Source: Phragmites australis (Eukaryota; Streptophyta; Magnoliopsida; Poales; Poaceae). Taken from it: DNA of 64,000 bases. The position numbers were made by a program, and so were the translations under genes. Below, one piece after another: positions 22,390 through 33,100 of this stretch. The stretch covers positions 5,954,501 through 6,018,500 of the forward strand of contig NC_084934.1 in the NCBI RefSeq assembly GCF_958298935.1, in the 5' to 3' direction. Below the pieces are notes generated by a model, which saw only the letters and a list, made by a program, of their open reading frames with translations, ran no database searches and was not told the origin of the DNA. How positions within the stretch are numbered: position 1 is the stretch's first letter; each line of letters opens with the position of its first letter.

Positions 22390-24655
22390 CCCTGTAGACT
22401 AGTACACCGGTTGAGCTACAAACTGCAAGAGAAGAACGTAACGATGGGGAAGAAAATCAGGCCGCGACGTGTGCTAATCAGGGAGAGTGGGATGAGGCAC
22501 TAGTGGACCAGATGGAGGTAGATAACGACAAGTTCACATATTTATGGATTCAGGTGCAGGTATCCCGGAAGAATGGATGAAATTTGCTTTGGAGAAGTTG
22601 ACAGTGAACGATGGACACGAGTCGGCATGGGAGTATGATTCTATCGTGGTGACCAAAGGCCAAATGTTTCATGACAAGGTTCATCTGTAGTATGTAGTGA
22701 AGAGATGGTGTTTATCGGAGGCGAGGGAGTTCAAGGTGGTAATATCTAATCCCCGGATATACGACGTAAAATATTTAACTGAAGGTTGCACTTGGCGAGT
22801 TCATAGGTTCTTACCGAGGCATGACACAATAGTTAGCGTCTATTGTTGAGCCACATACTTGCAACTTGAGCCAACCTCTGCGCGCGCATAGGAATATGAG
22901 CGCTGATTATGTTAAAAATGTGATGTATTCAGAGATTGTGAAGAAGACTAGTATGTCTCCGTTTGGAGTTATGCATGCTATCAACACCAGATTTGGATAT
23001 GAGATCTCATATCACATGGTATGGAGAGCGTACAAAAGGTATTAGAGAAGAGGTTTGGCACATATAAGGACTCATACCACAACTTACCTTCACTGCTAGA
23101 GGTTATTCAGGGAAGGAATCCAGGCACCTGCATTGCTACTCATGATTTTGTCAATCAAGATGGAGATCGAGTCCTTCAGTGGGCGTTCTGGTCGTTCGGC
23201 GGTATGATCGAGGCATTCCAACATTATCAGCTGGTGATGTGTGTGGATGGGACATTCCTCACAGGCAAACACAGAGGGCAGATACTCATAGGTATCGGGG
23301 TTGATGGTGAGAACCAGGTTGTGACTTTGGCTTTTGCGTTCATCGAGTGTGAGTCTACAGATAGTTGGCTGTGGTTCTTGCAGTGGGTTAAGAGAGGTGT
23401 TGTTGGTAACAGACCTAACGTGTGTATACTCCACAATCGTCATGCAGGTTTATTGAACGCTATCAACACATTACAGAGTGGTGCGAGCGGGGTATTGCCA
23501 TGGCCAGATTTGCATAGCCGTCGGTGCATGCGACATCTCAGAGCAAACTTCTACAAACAATTCAGGAGCAAGAGGTTTATGGATCTATTTAAGAAGTTGT
23601 GCAAATATAATCAAAGTAGGAAGTTTGATGCATTGTGGGAAGGCTAGATAAACTAATTAGTAAGTACATGGATGAAGTTTTGAAGAAGCCAGTTGTATCG
23701 AGGGAGGAGTTTGAGGGCCTTGAGCCTTTACCACTTGAGCCGTAGAGTGTGACCAGGAAAAGGAAGGGTGGAAGGAAAGTTAAGTGCTTCTCCGACTAGA
23801 TCAGACATGAAACATTGGAGAAATAGGCACTCATTGCGGATACTGATGGTTCACATTATGGAATTATGGCAACTAACCTCGTTGAGGTTTACAATTGGGT
23901 AATAAAGGGGAATAGGTCACTTCCATTAGTGGCAATTGTGAGGGAGTCATTGTGGAATGCAGCGGTATCTCCAGGAGCATTACAGTAAGGTTGCGCTACA
24001 TATGAGCAACCTGCAAATGGTGTACACGGAGAAGATAACGTCTTACATGGAAGAGAAGAGCGGGAAGAGCCAGTCACACAGAATTCATATTGTTTGTAAC
24101 CGTCAGCACGCCTTTGAGGTGATGTTGCATGACAATAGTGGACTGGGTATCGGAAGACAGGAAATTACAATGGAATATAGGTTGTGGCCAGCTGACAACA
24201 AGTGCGAGTGCACTTACAACAAGCCATCACTGATGCATTTGCCTTGCTCTCATACGCTAACGTGTTGCACGAAGGGCAGCATTGAGTCGGAGTATTTTGT
24301 GCCACCGTACTACCGCAAGGAAGCTGTAGAAAGTAATTGGTCCGGCAAGTTGCTTAGGTGGCGGGTGATGCAGGACTTCACGAAGCCACCTAAAAATGGT
24401 TATTGAAGTCCATATCCAGATATCAAGATCGACACAAAGGGGTGATGCAAGACTCAGCGTATCAGGAACGATATGGACGATGCTGAGGGAGCACGTGCCC
24501 GCAAGGAGTGCCTGGTATGCGGAGGTCCACATTCGATGGGGCACTGCGAGCAGTATCCGGTGGACACTTTGGCATTAGGCGAGAAGGTTAGGCATGTCCC
24601 GGTACACCAGCCGAAGAAGAAGAAAAATCCTTCTAATGAGACTATTATTTGAAGC
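22390..24655 (+). pseudogene. MULE-1 transposase (MuDR type)
   Basis: The N-terminal part is broken by stops near 22580-22850. The best frame (23021-23647, 208 codons) holds the MULE core: the first catalytic Asp is in VCVDGTFLTGKHRGQ and SWLWFL follows. The second catalytic position, normally SDR, reads HNR at about 23432-23440, so the Asp is lost. A SWIM zinc-binding motif (CECTYNK...LPCSHTL) lies at about 24205-24260 and a CCHC knuckle (CLVCGGPHSMGHC) at about 24509-24547. The frame is interrupted at 23645, around 23745-23825, near 23985 and at 24404. The family encodes a DDE transposase; this copy is inactive. Confidence 0.85.
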
Positions 24656-25244
24656 AAGGCGTGATTGTTTCCATATTGTATTACTAATTGGATGGTGCTC
24701 TATGTTTGTAATATTCATCTATCTATGTGTTGAAGCCTTGTAATATTACCATATTATTATGTTACGTAATATTCGAACAATGTGAGCATGTGTTGTAATA
24801 TGTGGAGCATGTTGTATTATATATTATTTAGAGTTACTAGACCTCCTGAATATGTGATGTTATATTTTGACCCTGTAATATTTGGACCATGTTGTATTAC
24901 GTTTTATTCGGAGTACCTGATAGCCTTTGTATTTGGTGTAATATTTGGACCACCTTGTAATATTTGGGTTGTTTGGGTTATGTTATATTCGGACTGCCTT
25001 ACTCTTTGTTGTAATATTGCCAACTTTTGTATGTACTCAAAATTCATTGCACATAATGTGTTGTACTATATGATGTTTTCGAACAACCTGCTATGTTTCT
25101 TCTCATATTGTATTTCATTTATGTATTATTCTCTGTGTTTTATTTCTCTCAAGTTCAATTTTTATTTTGCATATTTTGCGTAGCATTACTATGTGCTTGG
25201 CGTATTCATTATGCTCTGCAGTACAATCTTTTTTGCTTTTAGGT

Positions 25245-26500
25245 ATGGAGCTCATCGACCCTGTGATCAATGCGACACATCAGACACACTTGGATGGAAC
25301 CGAGTTGTACCCGGCCTTGCGCTTACGTACTCCGGACCACTTCTGGAGGCTTGACCAGCGTTGGATCCCGAGATAATAAGTTTGTGCATTATATGTTTGC
25401 TGTTGTAAATCACTCGATTTTTTATTTGCATTCTTTATTTTCCGTAGGTTGAGGGCATCGGGTCTCCTTCTTTTGGTGTGTCTCTTCGACCCGATTAGGG
25501 ACCGTGCCCTCAGGTTTCCCCTTGATAGGGCATTGCTGACAACACTGGTCAACCGCTAGAGGTCGGCGACGCATACTTTTCACCTACCCGTAGGTGAGAT
25601 GACTATCATGCTGCATGACATCTCCATGCTACTGGGATTGCCCTTGGTGAGGACTGCTGTGTTTGGGCTAGACTTGCACACCGGGTGGAGAGACGAGCTC
25701 CTCGCTAGGTTCCATGGAGTCATTCCTGAGAGTCAGCAGCCTGAGCAGGTGGGATTCGACTTGCCCTACGGTCCATCGAAGGCCTTGGTCCAGCTGTTCC
25801 AAGTAGACTGCCTGACGCCAGAGTCAGAGGATTGGAGAGTGCGACAGCAGCTGGAGGCGTACCTGTTGTGGCTGTTCGGTGAGTCCTCTTCACAAGCACG
25901 CATGCAGACACCGTCGACAAGCGGTTCATCTTCTTCACGCAGCAAATTGTGGACGATCCCCTAGAGTAGGTTTCTCAGTATAGTTGGGCTCCACGGTCCT
26001 AGTGTAGACGTACTAGGCGTTGTGCCAGGCCTGCAGCAGGAGGAGTGACTCCGGGTCGATCACAGTTGTCCTTTGCTCCTGACCTTGTGGTTGTACGAGC
26101 GCTTCGACATAGGGCACCCACACCTAAGCTTGTACGACGCGTATGATGAGGCTTTCTACTTCTTTGACGATATAGTTGTACCATGCAACAGTTCCAGCCT
26201 AACATAGTTGTACCATGCAATAGTTCCAGCCTCCTTCGATGCAGCATCCGACTGGTCGCACTCTATGACGGACGACTAGTTGTTGTTGCCGACCGACATG
26301 GAGGGCCCGTCGCAGACATCGAGGGCACCTCTGCCAACACAGGCAACGCAGCCCGACTCTACCATTCCTACAGATGTTGCATGCCCTTGGCACCCTCCAC
26401 ATGACCCCTTGACGTATTCCACCAACCACGTACGTCACACAAAGTAGCAGGTCAGCGGAAGCCGGTGGGCATGCCCATCAAGCACGCCTGTGGCCATGGC
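25245..26500 (+). pseudogene. Plant mobile domain (PMD) gene of MULE-1
   Basis: Two pieces are readable: MELIDPVINATHQ...FWRLDQRW (25245-25373), and a longer piece from about 25450 including RASGLLLLVCLFD, THTFHLPVGEMTIMLHDIS, MLLGLPL and YLLWLFGESS (to about 25890). These are typical of the plant mobile domain, shared by MAIN/MAIL proteins and by many plant transposons. Stops at 25374 and at about 25556 (Trp to TAG) and frame changes afterwards make it a pseudogene. The tail to 26500 has no clear domain. Its role in transposition is unknown. Confidence 0.75.
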
Positions 26501-26904
26501 GATGCCCCTTGACTGTGTTGTTATACAGTACTTGTACATGTTTATGTTATTTCTATTACATGATTGCCATGTCATGTAGGATGTTTATGTCGGTACTATA
26601 TTATCAGCTATGGTTTTATTACCCATGTTCTCCTTCCATCCTAAAGCATAGCATCGTGCAATCTTATCCGCTTTCAAACATATCTACGTGTTGTCCTGTC
26701 ATGCAATAAAATTGTTGACTTGCAACATTCGAAATCAAAACCATATGCATTACGAACCCTACTACAATTATGTGTGCAAACAAAATCCAACGTTACATGA
26801 TAGGGTACAAATTCCAACGTTACAAACAACATGGTATATTGAAATAGTACATAAGGCTAAGACAGTATATCAGGATACATTGCTTCTAGTCATACTAACT
26901 AAGA

Positions 26905-27370
26905 ATGAACACATCCATATTACTCCTAGTTGTTCCTCCGACCTGCAATGCGAGGTGGGATATAGCGCCTTCTGACATTGATGGATCTCTCTTGGCGCAA
27001 CTGTTCCTGCATTTCCTCGATAACGACATGGAGGTGACAGATGTATTCTTGAATGTGTGGTTCTATCTGCACGTCAATCTAGTACTGGAACCCACAATCA
27101 TCTGTCTGGAAAAAGTGGTACATGAGGTAAGTAAATGGTGTTGACAAAATATGAAAGAAAGTGCGTATTATTTGTTCGTACTCTGAAATGTAGACAACGG
27201 AAGAATCGACAGCCTGCGTCACCAAAATGCTCATAAACTTGGACTACAGAATCATCTCCATGTCGACATGGCGGCCAAAACAAGCAAGGAAGAGTATTGT
27301 GGTTTCCATAGAAATCTCTACCATAGACGTCTGTGGGAGTGTGGAGGTGGTGGATCAATTGGGCCATCGA
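26905..27370 (-). other. Short minus-strand frames in MULE-1, not recognised
   Basis: A minus-strand frame at 27367-27098 (89 codons) and a segment near 27080-26910 reading EMQEQLRQERSINVRRR could be a coiled piece of a decayed gene. No family recognised. It lies antisense to the other MULE-1 genes. Confidence 0.15.
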
Positions 27371-27890
27371 GAGGATGATGATACGCCATTGTCTTGATGT
27401 AATTCGAGGTCACGAGATGTGTGAGTAGAGAAGCAATTGGGCTTTGTTTATATATGAGAAGTCCTGGTGGTAGTAGATAGATTTGACAGCACTGAAAAGC
27501 CTATTGCCATGGCTGCATCGACCTATTAGGGGTAGCACTGAAAAGTCTTTTCGCTAGACTGCACTGCACTGCAGCATTGAATAATAGACATGTTTTTCCC
27601 TATCATTGCAGTAACGCACGCTAAGGATCTTACCAGAGTATCCAATGCCCCTTCATCAATATAACACACTGCAATATTAACTAATGCACATCGTGAATCA
27701 TGTTTTAGACACGAAGTGACTACATGAAAGAGCATCAATGCCATAACTTTTTCAGCTTTTACAAGGAATCTTATGCTCGAGCCCGTAGCCAAGCCCATGC
27801 ACTTAGTCCATGCACCAGCCCGTAGCCACCATAAATAACCTCACTCTCATCCATGAAAACACCACTCCTCCCTCAGCTCTCTCACTTGCA

Positions 27891-28486
27891 ATGTATTCCT
27901 CAGCTCCACCAATCCCACCCAAGAAACATTAGGGGATTTTCATTTCTCAGGAGGTCGAACTGGATGTGCTTCTATGGCGACCCTTGTAGGCTTCGTGAGT
28001 CTCATGACATATCCTGCACCTATAGCCTATGCTTCTTTATGTGTGCTAACTACTAGTACGACCCACTTTGATATGGACTATATAAGTATCCACTGGTATA
28101 GCGATATAGATTACTCATATGACATTTTTCAAATGATTTCATGCATTGTCTTACTATTCTGCCCTCTCGTTTCATTTGTCCAGTCTTCTCCACCTACTTG
28201 TGACTTCATAGAATTGTTGGATATGGAGCAAAATGAGCACCAGAAACAGTGGGTCAGCATGGAGATGTGGTGGAGGGAAGCTTACAAACGCTGCGAGTGC
28301 GAGCAACATTGGGAGGAACGATAGATGAAGCGGCAAGAGGAGCGCATCAGGACGACAGCAAAAGAGTGCGCCGCAGCTGAAGCACGCGAAACAGAGAGGG
28401 AAAGGAAGCGGAAGAGGGCTCGTCGCGCTAAGGGGCAGGACTCCGATGCCCTGACAAAGGGCAAATATCCTAGGTGTACTCAGTAG
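27891..28486 (+). pseudogene. GRF-like zinc-finger gene of MULE-1
   Basis: Exon 1 is 27891-28095 and exon 2 is 28184-28486, with a GT-AG intron at the same place as in the MULE-2 copy (37881-38490). Exon 1 carries a small zinc-finger block (MCFYGDPCRL...FFMCANY) like the GRF type, in which one Cys has become Tyr. Exon 2 begins SSPPTCDFIELLDMEQNEHQ and ends in a highly charged helix (RETERERKRKRARRAK). Stops lie in exon 1 (two, each explained by C-to-T changes relative to MULE-2) and at 28322. DNA identity to the MULE-2 copy is high across exon 1, the intron and the start of exon 2. Function unknown. Confidence 0.65.
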
Positions 28487-28989
28487 AGAGCATCTATTAT
28501 AACCTGGCATATTTTCATCCCTAAGGCATGTTAGGATTAGTAGCGACACGCTATTAGGTTAGTCTTTAGATGTACCGTATATAACAACATTTGTTATTGT
28601 CTCTTTATGGTTATTAACGTATGTAACTTTCATACCGGGTTCTATGATAATTGTGATTCACAACTACTATTATTCGCAAAATTAAATTTTGTATCCTCCC
28701 AACATTACTTCACTAAAAAATTACTCACACAAATTTAGATCAACTAAATAAATAAATATCGACAAAATCATATCGAATCAAAATTAGGAAAAAAATTAAC
28801 CACTTCAAGATGTCGTTAGCCTCAGCATCATTACAAAACATCCGCATGCCTTATTGCTTCAACCTCCGTGTAGCCGTAATTGCTATTTTGGAACGAGTGT
28901 GAGTTCTTCTATAGGATGTACACTGAGTTCTAGTTATGCCTCATTAATATTTTCTAAATTTTTATTAAAAACCAAATAAAAACAAACGT

Positions 28990-29235
28990 AACATATCGGC
29001 ATGTGGAATACCGACAGACCTAACGGTATTTTAATTACTGACAGACCTCTTGGTATTCTACGTGCCGACAGGTCTGTCGGCTGTCAACTGGACTAACACC
29101 CATATCGGTATCTACCCTGAGGCCTATTGACAAGCGAAATACCGATAAGTCTTTTCTCCGTATTCTACGTGCCGATAGGCCCTGGGCCTAGTGCCACGTA
29201 GTGTATCGACATGCAAAATATCGATAGATCCTTTG
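28990..29235 (+). repeat. Right subterminal repeats of MULE-1
   Basis: Repeated variants of GGTATTCTACGTGCCGACAG and the reverse complement (GGCATGTGGAATACCGACAG), about seven in 245 bp. Confidence 0.6.
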
Positions 29236-29360
29236 TCAGTACTTTACAGTCTTGTAACTTGTTTTTCAAGCTATTGTTTTTCTAGCTATTATTTTTAATA
29301 ATATTATTAAAAAAACCACCCATTGTGGCTGCATGCCGCGAGTTCTCTGAAATACAGCCC

Positions 29361-29659
29361 AAATTTTCTGAAGTTTCGTTTGCATGTATATTTACATTCA
29401 CATAGGGCCTACTTGTCATACTCATAAGTGGTGTCAGCTTAGTATTTTACCGGACGGCCAGACAATACTTATACTACTCTTGTTGACTCCCCTGCTGAAG
29501 AAGCTAGTTCACTCAATCACTCCGGTTGTAGGACTAGCTTCCACGTCAGCAATCATTGCCGTAGAAGTAGACCAAGTCAAACCCGTCAGTGGAATTAGGC
29601 AGCAGCACCTCCTGCACTGACCAAGTCAAACCTCTGAGCCTTCTGCTGCTGCTCAGTCC
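29361..29659. other. Spacer between MULE-1 and the NFD4-like gene
   Basis: This should contain the 3' UTR of the minus-strand NFD4-like gene. It has a short direct repeat of GACCAAGTCAAACC at about 29569 and 29619 and no gene. Confidence 0.4.
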
Positions 29660-31540
29660 TCACCCCTTCCTGCCGTTGACCGTTGCTGGCTCCTCCTCCT
29701 CCGGCATCCGCTGTTGGCCGACCGGCAGACGGCCGTCCTGCCCCTCACCGGCGCCCTCCCGGAACCTCGCGTAGACGTCGCCCTTGTAGAAGCTCCACGT
29801 CCTCCACACCAGCACCAGCGACACGAGCGCGCCGAACACGGTGGCCGCCGTGATGATCAGGAACGACCGCTTGAAGCAGTCCACCCCGAGGCACACCCGA
29901 TCGCGCCCGCCGCCCTGCTGGACGGCCTCGGCGTCGTAGAGCCTCCCGGCGACGCGCACGTTCAAGATGTAGGAGCCGATGGGGCTGGCCATGCCGCCGA
30001 AGTTGTAGAGCGTGGAGTAGTACTTGAGCCCGAACACCTCGGAGATGATGGCGAAGACCAGCGGCCACTGCGCGCCGAAGCAGAACCCGATCACGATGGA
30101 GGCGGCGTAGAGCGACTGCGGCACGCCGAGCGCGATGAGGACGTGGCCTGCGCAGGCGAGGAAGAGCACGCCGGTGAGCAGCAGCGGGCGCGGGAACCTG
30201 TACCGGACCAGGATCGCCTCGGAGGCGTAGCCGGCGGTGACGCGCCCGGCGTAGTTCCAGATGCTGATGAGCGAGACGAAGGTGTTGATGCTCTTGGACG
30301 GGTAACCCAGCGACTGGCCGATTTGGCCCATGTTGTCGATCGCCGTCAGCGTCCCACCCACGCCGCAGATGGTCGCCACGAACAGCACCAGCATGTCCAC
30401 GCTCACCAGGGTCTGCAGGATCGTGTAGTCCTCCCCCCTCGCTGGCGGCCGGAACATGGTCTTGACGCACCCGCCGAACGAACCCATGCAAGACGAGGAA
30501 GACGAAGAGTTCGCCGTGGGAGGCGCCACCGGCTGCTGCTGCTGCTCTGTTTTCTTGGTGTTCGTTGACATTTCGACGTGAGCTGCGCCGTCAACGACGG
30601 TGACGGTCGGAGGCGGGTCGCTGGCGCGGAGGGCGGCGTCGAGCTCGCGCTCGCGGTGGATCTTGTACTCCTGCTTGATGACAACGCCGATGGGGAGGAA
30701 GAGGAGGATGAGCAGCGGCGTGGCGGCGATGCGGTAGGCGTCGCGCGAAAACGTGACCTGCTTCTGCACGACGATCATGACGAGCAGGAAGCACGCGAGC
30801 GCGATGGAGAGGTAGAGGAAGCAGAAGAACGGGTCGGCGCTGGTCTCCTGCCCGCCGCGGCGCCGCGGGTACGGCATGTACCGTATGGTGTGCACGAACA
30901 AGACCGACACCGCCGCCGGCAGCCACGCGATGAGCAGGATGAGTGATTCGGCGTCGTCGCCGCCGTAGAAAGCCAGATAGAGCTGCGTGTACACGGCGCC
31001 ACTGAGCCCGACGAATCCCTTCAGTATCCCGAGCACCACGCCGCGGCTCTCCGGGAAGTTCTTGACGCAGGTGACGAGGGCGCCCGTGTTGGCGAACGAC
31101 TGCGAGTTTGCGCCGACGAAGATGTAGAGGCAGACGAGCCATACCGGCGGCCTCGCCGTGCGGCCGGACACGGCGAGGTAAACCATGAGATAGCCCATCA
31201 AGTTCATGGAGGCGCCCATGGCGAGCACGACCCAGGGGGGCGTGACCTCGTTGATGAGCCCGGAGAAGACGCCGAGGTTGGCGCCGAGGTCCTTGAAGAA
31301 GGAGACTGTGTTGAGCGTGTGCTGGTCGTAGCCCAGCGACGACTTGAGCGCGCCAGAGTAACTCCCGAAGATGTACGTCGCGCCGGAGCCCGCCATGATG
31401 AGGAGGCTAGCAAACACCGTGAACCACCGGCCCAGAAGCACCTGCCGCGCGAACCGCCGCGTCAGGATCACGCGGAGAGGGTTCTGGTTCAGCGCCGCCG
31501 GTGAGCCGCCAGCGCTCCCGGCGCCCGCGTCGAACACCAT
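29660..31540 (-). CDS. NFD4-like / nodulin-like major facilitator transporter
   Basis: A single intact 626-codon exon starts at ATG 31540 and stops at 29660. The N-terminal half is a nodulin-like domain (residues about 35-280) with GRWFTVFASLLIMAGSGATY, the YIFGSYSGALKSSLGYDQ block and SFFKDLGANLG. After a charged loop (about 285-370, with poly-Gln and poly-Ser runs) comes a second MFS half (about 375-600) with TAIDNMGQIGQSLGYP, FVSLISIWNYAGRV and GFCFGAQWPLVFAIISEVFG. About 12 membrane helices are evident. Length and order fit the plant NFD4-like family, whose best-known member (Arabidopsis NFD4) is linked to polar nuclear fusion; the substrate is unknown. Codon third positions are strongly GC. 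The single-exon form is common in grasses. It is the only complete host gene in the window. Confidence 0.93.
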   Translation of the reverse strand: MVFDAGAGSAGGSPAALNQNPLRVILTRRFARQVLLGRWFTVFASLLIMAGSGATYIFGSYSGALKSSLGYDQHTLNTVSFFKDLGANLGVFSGLINEVTPPWVVLAMGASMNLMGYLMVYLAVSGRTARPPVWLVCLYIFVGANSQSFANTGALVTCVKNFPESRGVVLGILKGFVGLSGAVYTQLYLAFYGGDDAESLILLIAWLPAAVSVLFVHTIRYMPYPRRRGGQETSADPFFCFLYLSIALACFLLVMIVVQKQVTFSRDAYRIAATPLLILLFLPIGVVIKQEYKIHRERELDAALRASDPPPTVTVVDGAAHVEMSTNTKKTEQQQQPVAPPTANSSSSSSCMGSFGGCVKTMFRPPARGEDYTILQTLVSVDMLVLFVATICGVGGTLTAIDNMGQIGQSLGYPSKSINTFVSLISIWNYAGRVTAGYASEAILVRYRFPRPLLLTGVLFLACAGHVLIALGVPQSLYAASIVIGFCFGAQWPLVFAIISEVFGLKYYSTLYNFGGMASPIGSYILNVRVAGRLYDAEAVQQGGGRDRVCLGVDCFKRSFLIITAATVFGALVSLVLVWRTWSFYKGDVYARFREGAGEGQDGRLPVGQQRMPEEEEPATVNGRKG

Positions 31541-31640
31541 GGCGCGCTTCTTTTGGTTGTTGTCGTGTGGTTGGTTGGTGTCTATTCGGTGTGTGTGAAT
31601 GAATTGGAAGGTTTTTTATGTTGATGCTGTATTGCTGTTG

Positions 31641-31648
31641 TATATAAT
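31641..31648 (-). promoter_or_regulatory. Putative TATA box of the NFD4-like gene
   Basis: On the minus strand ATTATATA lies about 100 bp before the ATG at 31540, a normal distance for a short 5' UTR. Confidence 0.5.
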
Positions 31649-31733
31649 GAGCTGATTGAGATAAAAAGGAGTGTGGAGTGACAGATTGAGCCATCCAGTG
31701 TGACGTGTCTTTCACATTGCTGTCTTGAAGGTT

Positions 31734-31833
31734 GGAATGAACTAGCTAATTGAGAAAATGAATCTTACAAAAATGTGTATTAAGGAATGAACTAGCTAAT
31801 TGAGAAATTGAATCTTACCAAAATGTGTATTAA
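31734..31833 (+). repeat. Two-copy 50-bp tandem repeat upstream of the NFD4-like gene
   Basis: Unit 1 (31734-31783) and unit 2 (31784-31833) both start GGAATGAACTAGCTAATTGA and differ at only two positions. They lie about 190-290 bp upstream of the start codon. Confidence 0.85.
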
Positions 31834-31919
31834 TTGTTTAGACTAGAGTTAGAAATATCCAAGGTTGTTCAATACATGGGACGGCCAGGGGTAAAATAAC
31901 TAGTTCGAAGAAATTAAAA

Positions 31920-32940
31920 TTAAAGCCGCAGTGCCGTGTTGGTGCGCATCAGTGGTTGTTGCAGGGATGTCCTGCTGGACGACTCCAGTGGGAGGTTGGC
32001 AACCCCTGTGGTGTCATTGATTTGCCTAGGGGGCAGCGCCGGTGTGGCCACACCTAGCCAACGATAGTGGCCACGCCCCCTCCAGGCAGGGCCTCCTGAG
32101 GCCATTACAGCCAGCTCTTCGTTGCCATCCACCACTGGATGGGGAGTTCCTCCTTGTGCTGAGATCTTTGGTGTCCTTTTCTGCTTACACTTGCACCCCA
32201 ATGGGATTTGAGGACGCTGTTAGATGAGGAGCGAGAGCGTCGCGCCTGGTGCGTGGGAAGGTGCTCCACCTCTGCACAATTCGGCGAGGCTCTTTGGAGC
32301 TTGTGATTCTCTTGATGTGATATGTGTTTGCGTGGAGTGTCCCTAGATGCGGTAGTTCCTTTTGGACTATGACACCAGAAGTTGTACAGCGAGAGCGTCA
32401 TGTCCAGTGTGTGGGGAGGTACTTGTTCTCCGCACGGCATGACGAGTCTTAGTGGCCTCTTGTCAGACAGATTTGGAGTCACCTTTGTCTCTACTCTTGT
32501 GGTTCTCGTGCGTCTGATATTGCCACTTGAGAGGGAGGCGTGGAGTCAAAGTGGATGTCCCTGTGCCAAACATTGTTGTCGTCAAGTCAAGAGGATTCTG
32601 CCCACCCTCACTCACAAATTGTTTCCTAGATACCCTACAATGTGTGCTTATTGTGGTTACTTGTAGGGTGTAGCTTGTTGTGGTTCACCTTTTCATTGCT
32701 CCTTCCTCTCTATCGAGCTTTTGTGCCCATCGTCGATTTCTAGATTGCAGCTTAGGTTTGTTGTGTAGAAGGTTGTTTGTGCTTTGTTGCGTCATGTATG
32801 TTGTATGTGTTACCGTCTTATTTGGTCGTTGTGTTGGTCATTTTAGCCCTCTAGTGTTCTAGGTCTTATTAGTGGATCGATGTAATAGTCCAACTTATTC
32901 ATAATGAAATACGTGCAAAGAATGTTCTAAAAAAGATAGA
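31920..32940 (+). mobile_element. Probable 5'-truncated LINE (non-LTR) tail
   Basis: Broken GC-rich frames give way to a T/G-rich 3' region ending in CATAATGAAATACGTGC, a short spacer and an A-run at about 32929-32935. That layout is typical of grass LINE 3' ends. No reverse transcriptase motif is visible, so the assignment rests on the tail only. The next 160 bp to the solo LTR hold nothing recognisable. Confidence 0.3.
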
Positions 32941-33100
32941 GAACTTTTTGGTTTCAACATTCGCGGAGCATTGCCAAGATGGCATCTTCTTCCCCTCCCT
33001 CGGCATCGCTCATGCAGCTAACCTTCCTCCACACAGTGCTATGTGTGCTTCTCTCTTGCCCATGTCCAGTGGTGAACCTAGAAATGTTAAGAAGTAGGGG

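Larger units (their letters stand above)
20440..29360 (+). mobile_element. MULE-1, Mutator-like element carrying PMD and GRF-finger genes
   Basis: The ends at about 20465-20550 and 29270-29330 are imperfect inverted repeats sharing TTTTTTAATAATATTATT, a GGTG-type block outside it and AATAATAGC inside it. The exact termini and target duplication could not be fixed. Inside, all in plus sense: an AT-rich TAGAATAG-repeat region, a MuDR-type transposase, a plant mobile domain gene and a GRF-like zinc-finger gene. All three genes carry stops. The stretches 24660-25240 and 26500-27890 hold no recognisable gene. MULE-1 ends about 300 bp beyond the 3' end of the NFD4-like gene. Confidence 0.8.

Noticed and set aside
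22000..28500. MULE-1 as an active autonomous element
   Set aside because: All three genes have stops and the transposase has lost a catalytic Asp.
29714..31504. Long plus-strand and alternative minus-strand open frames over the NFD4-like gene (up to 284 codons)
   Set aside because: They are Arg/Ala/Gly/His-rich shadows caused by the very high GC at third codon positions of the real 626-codon frame; none has a domain.
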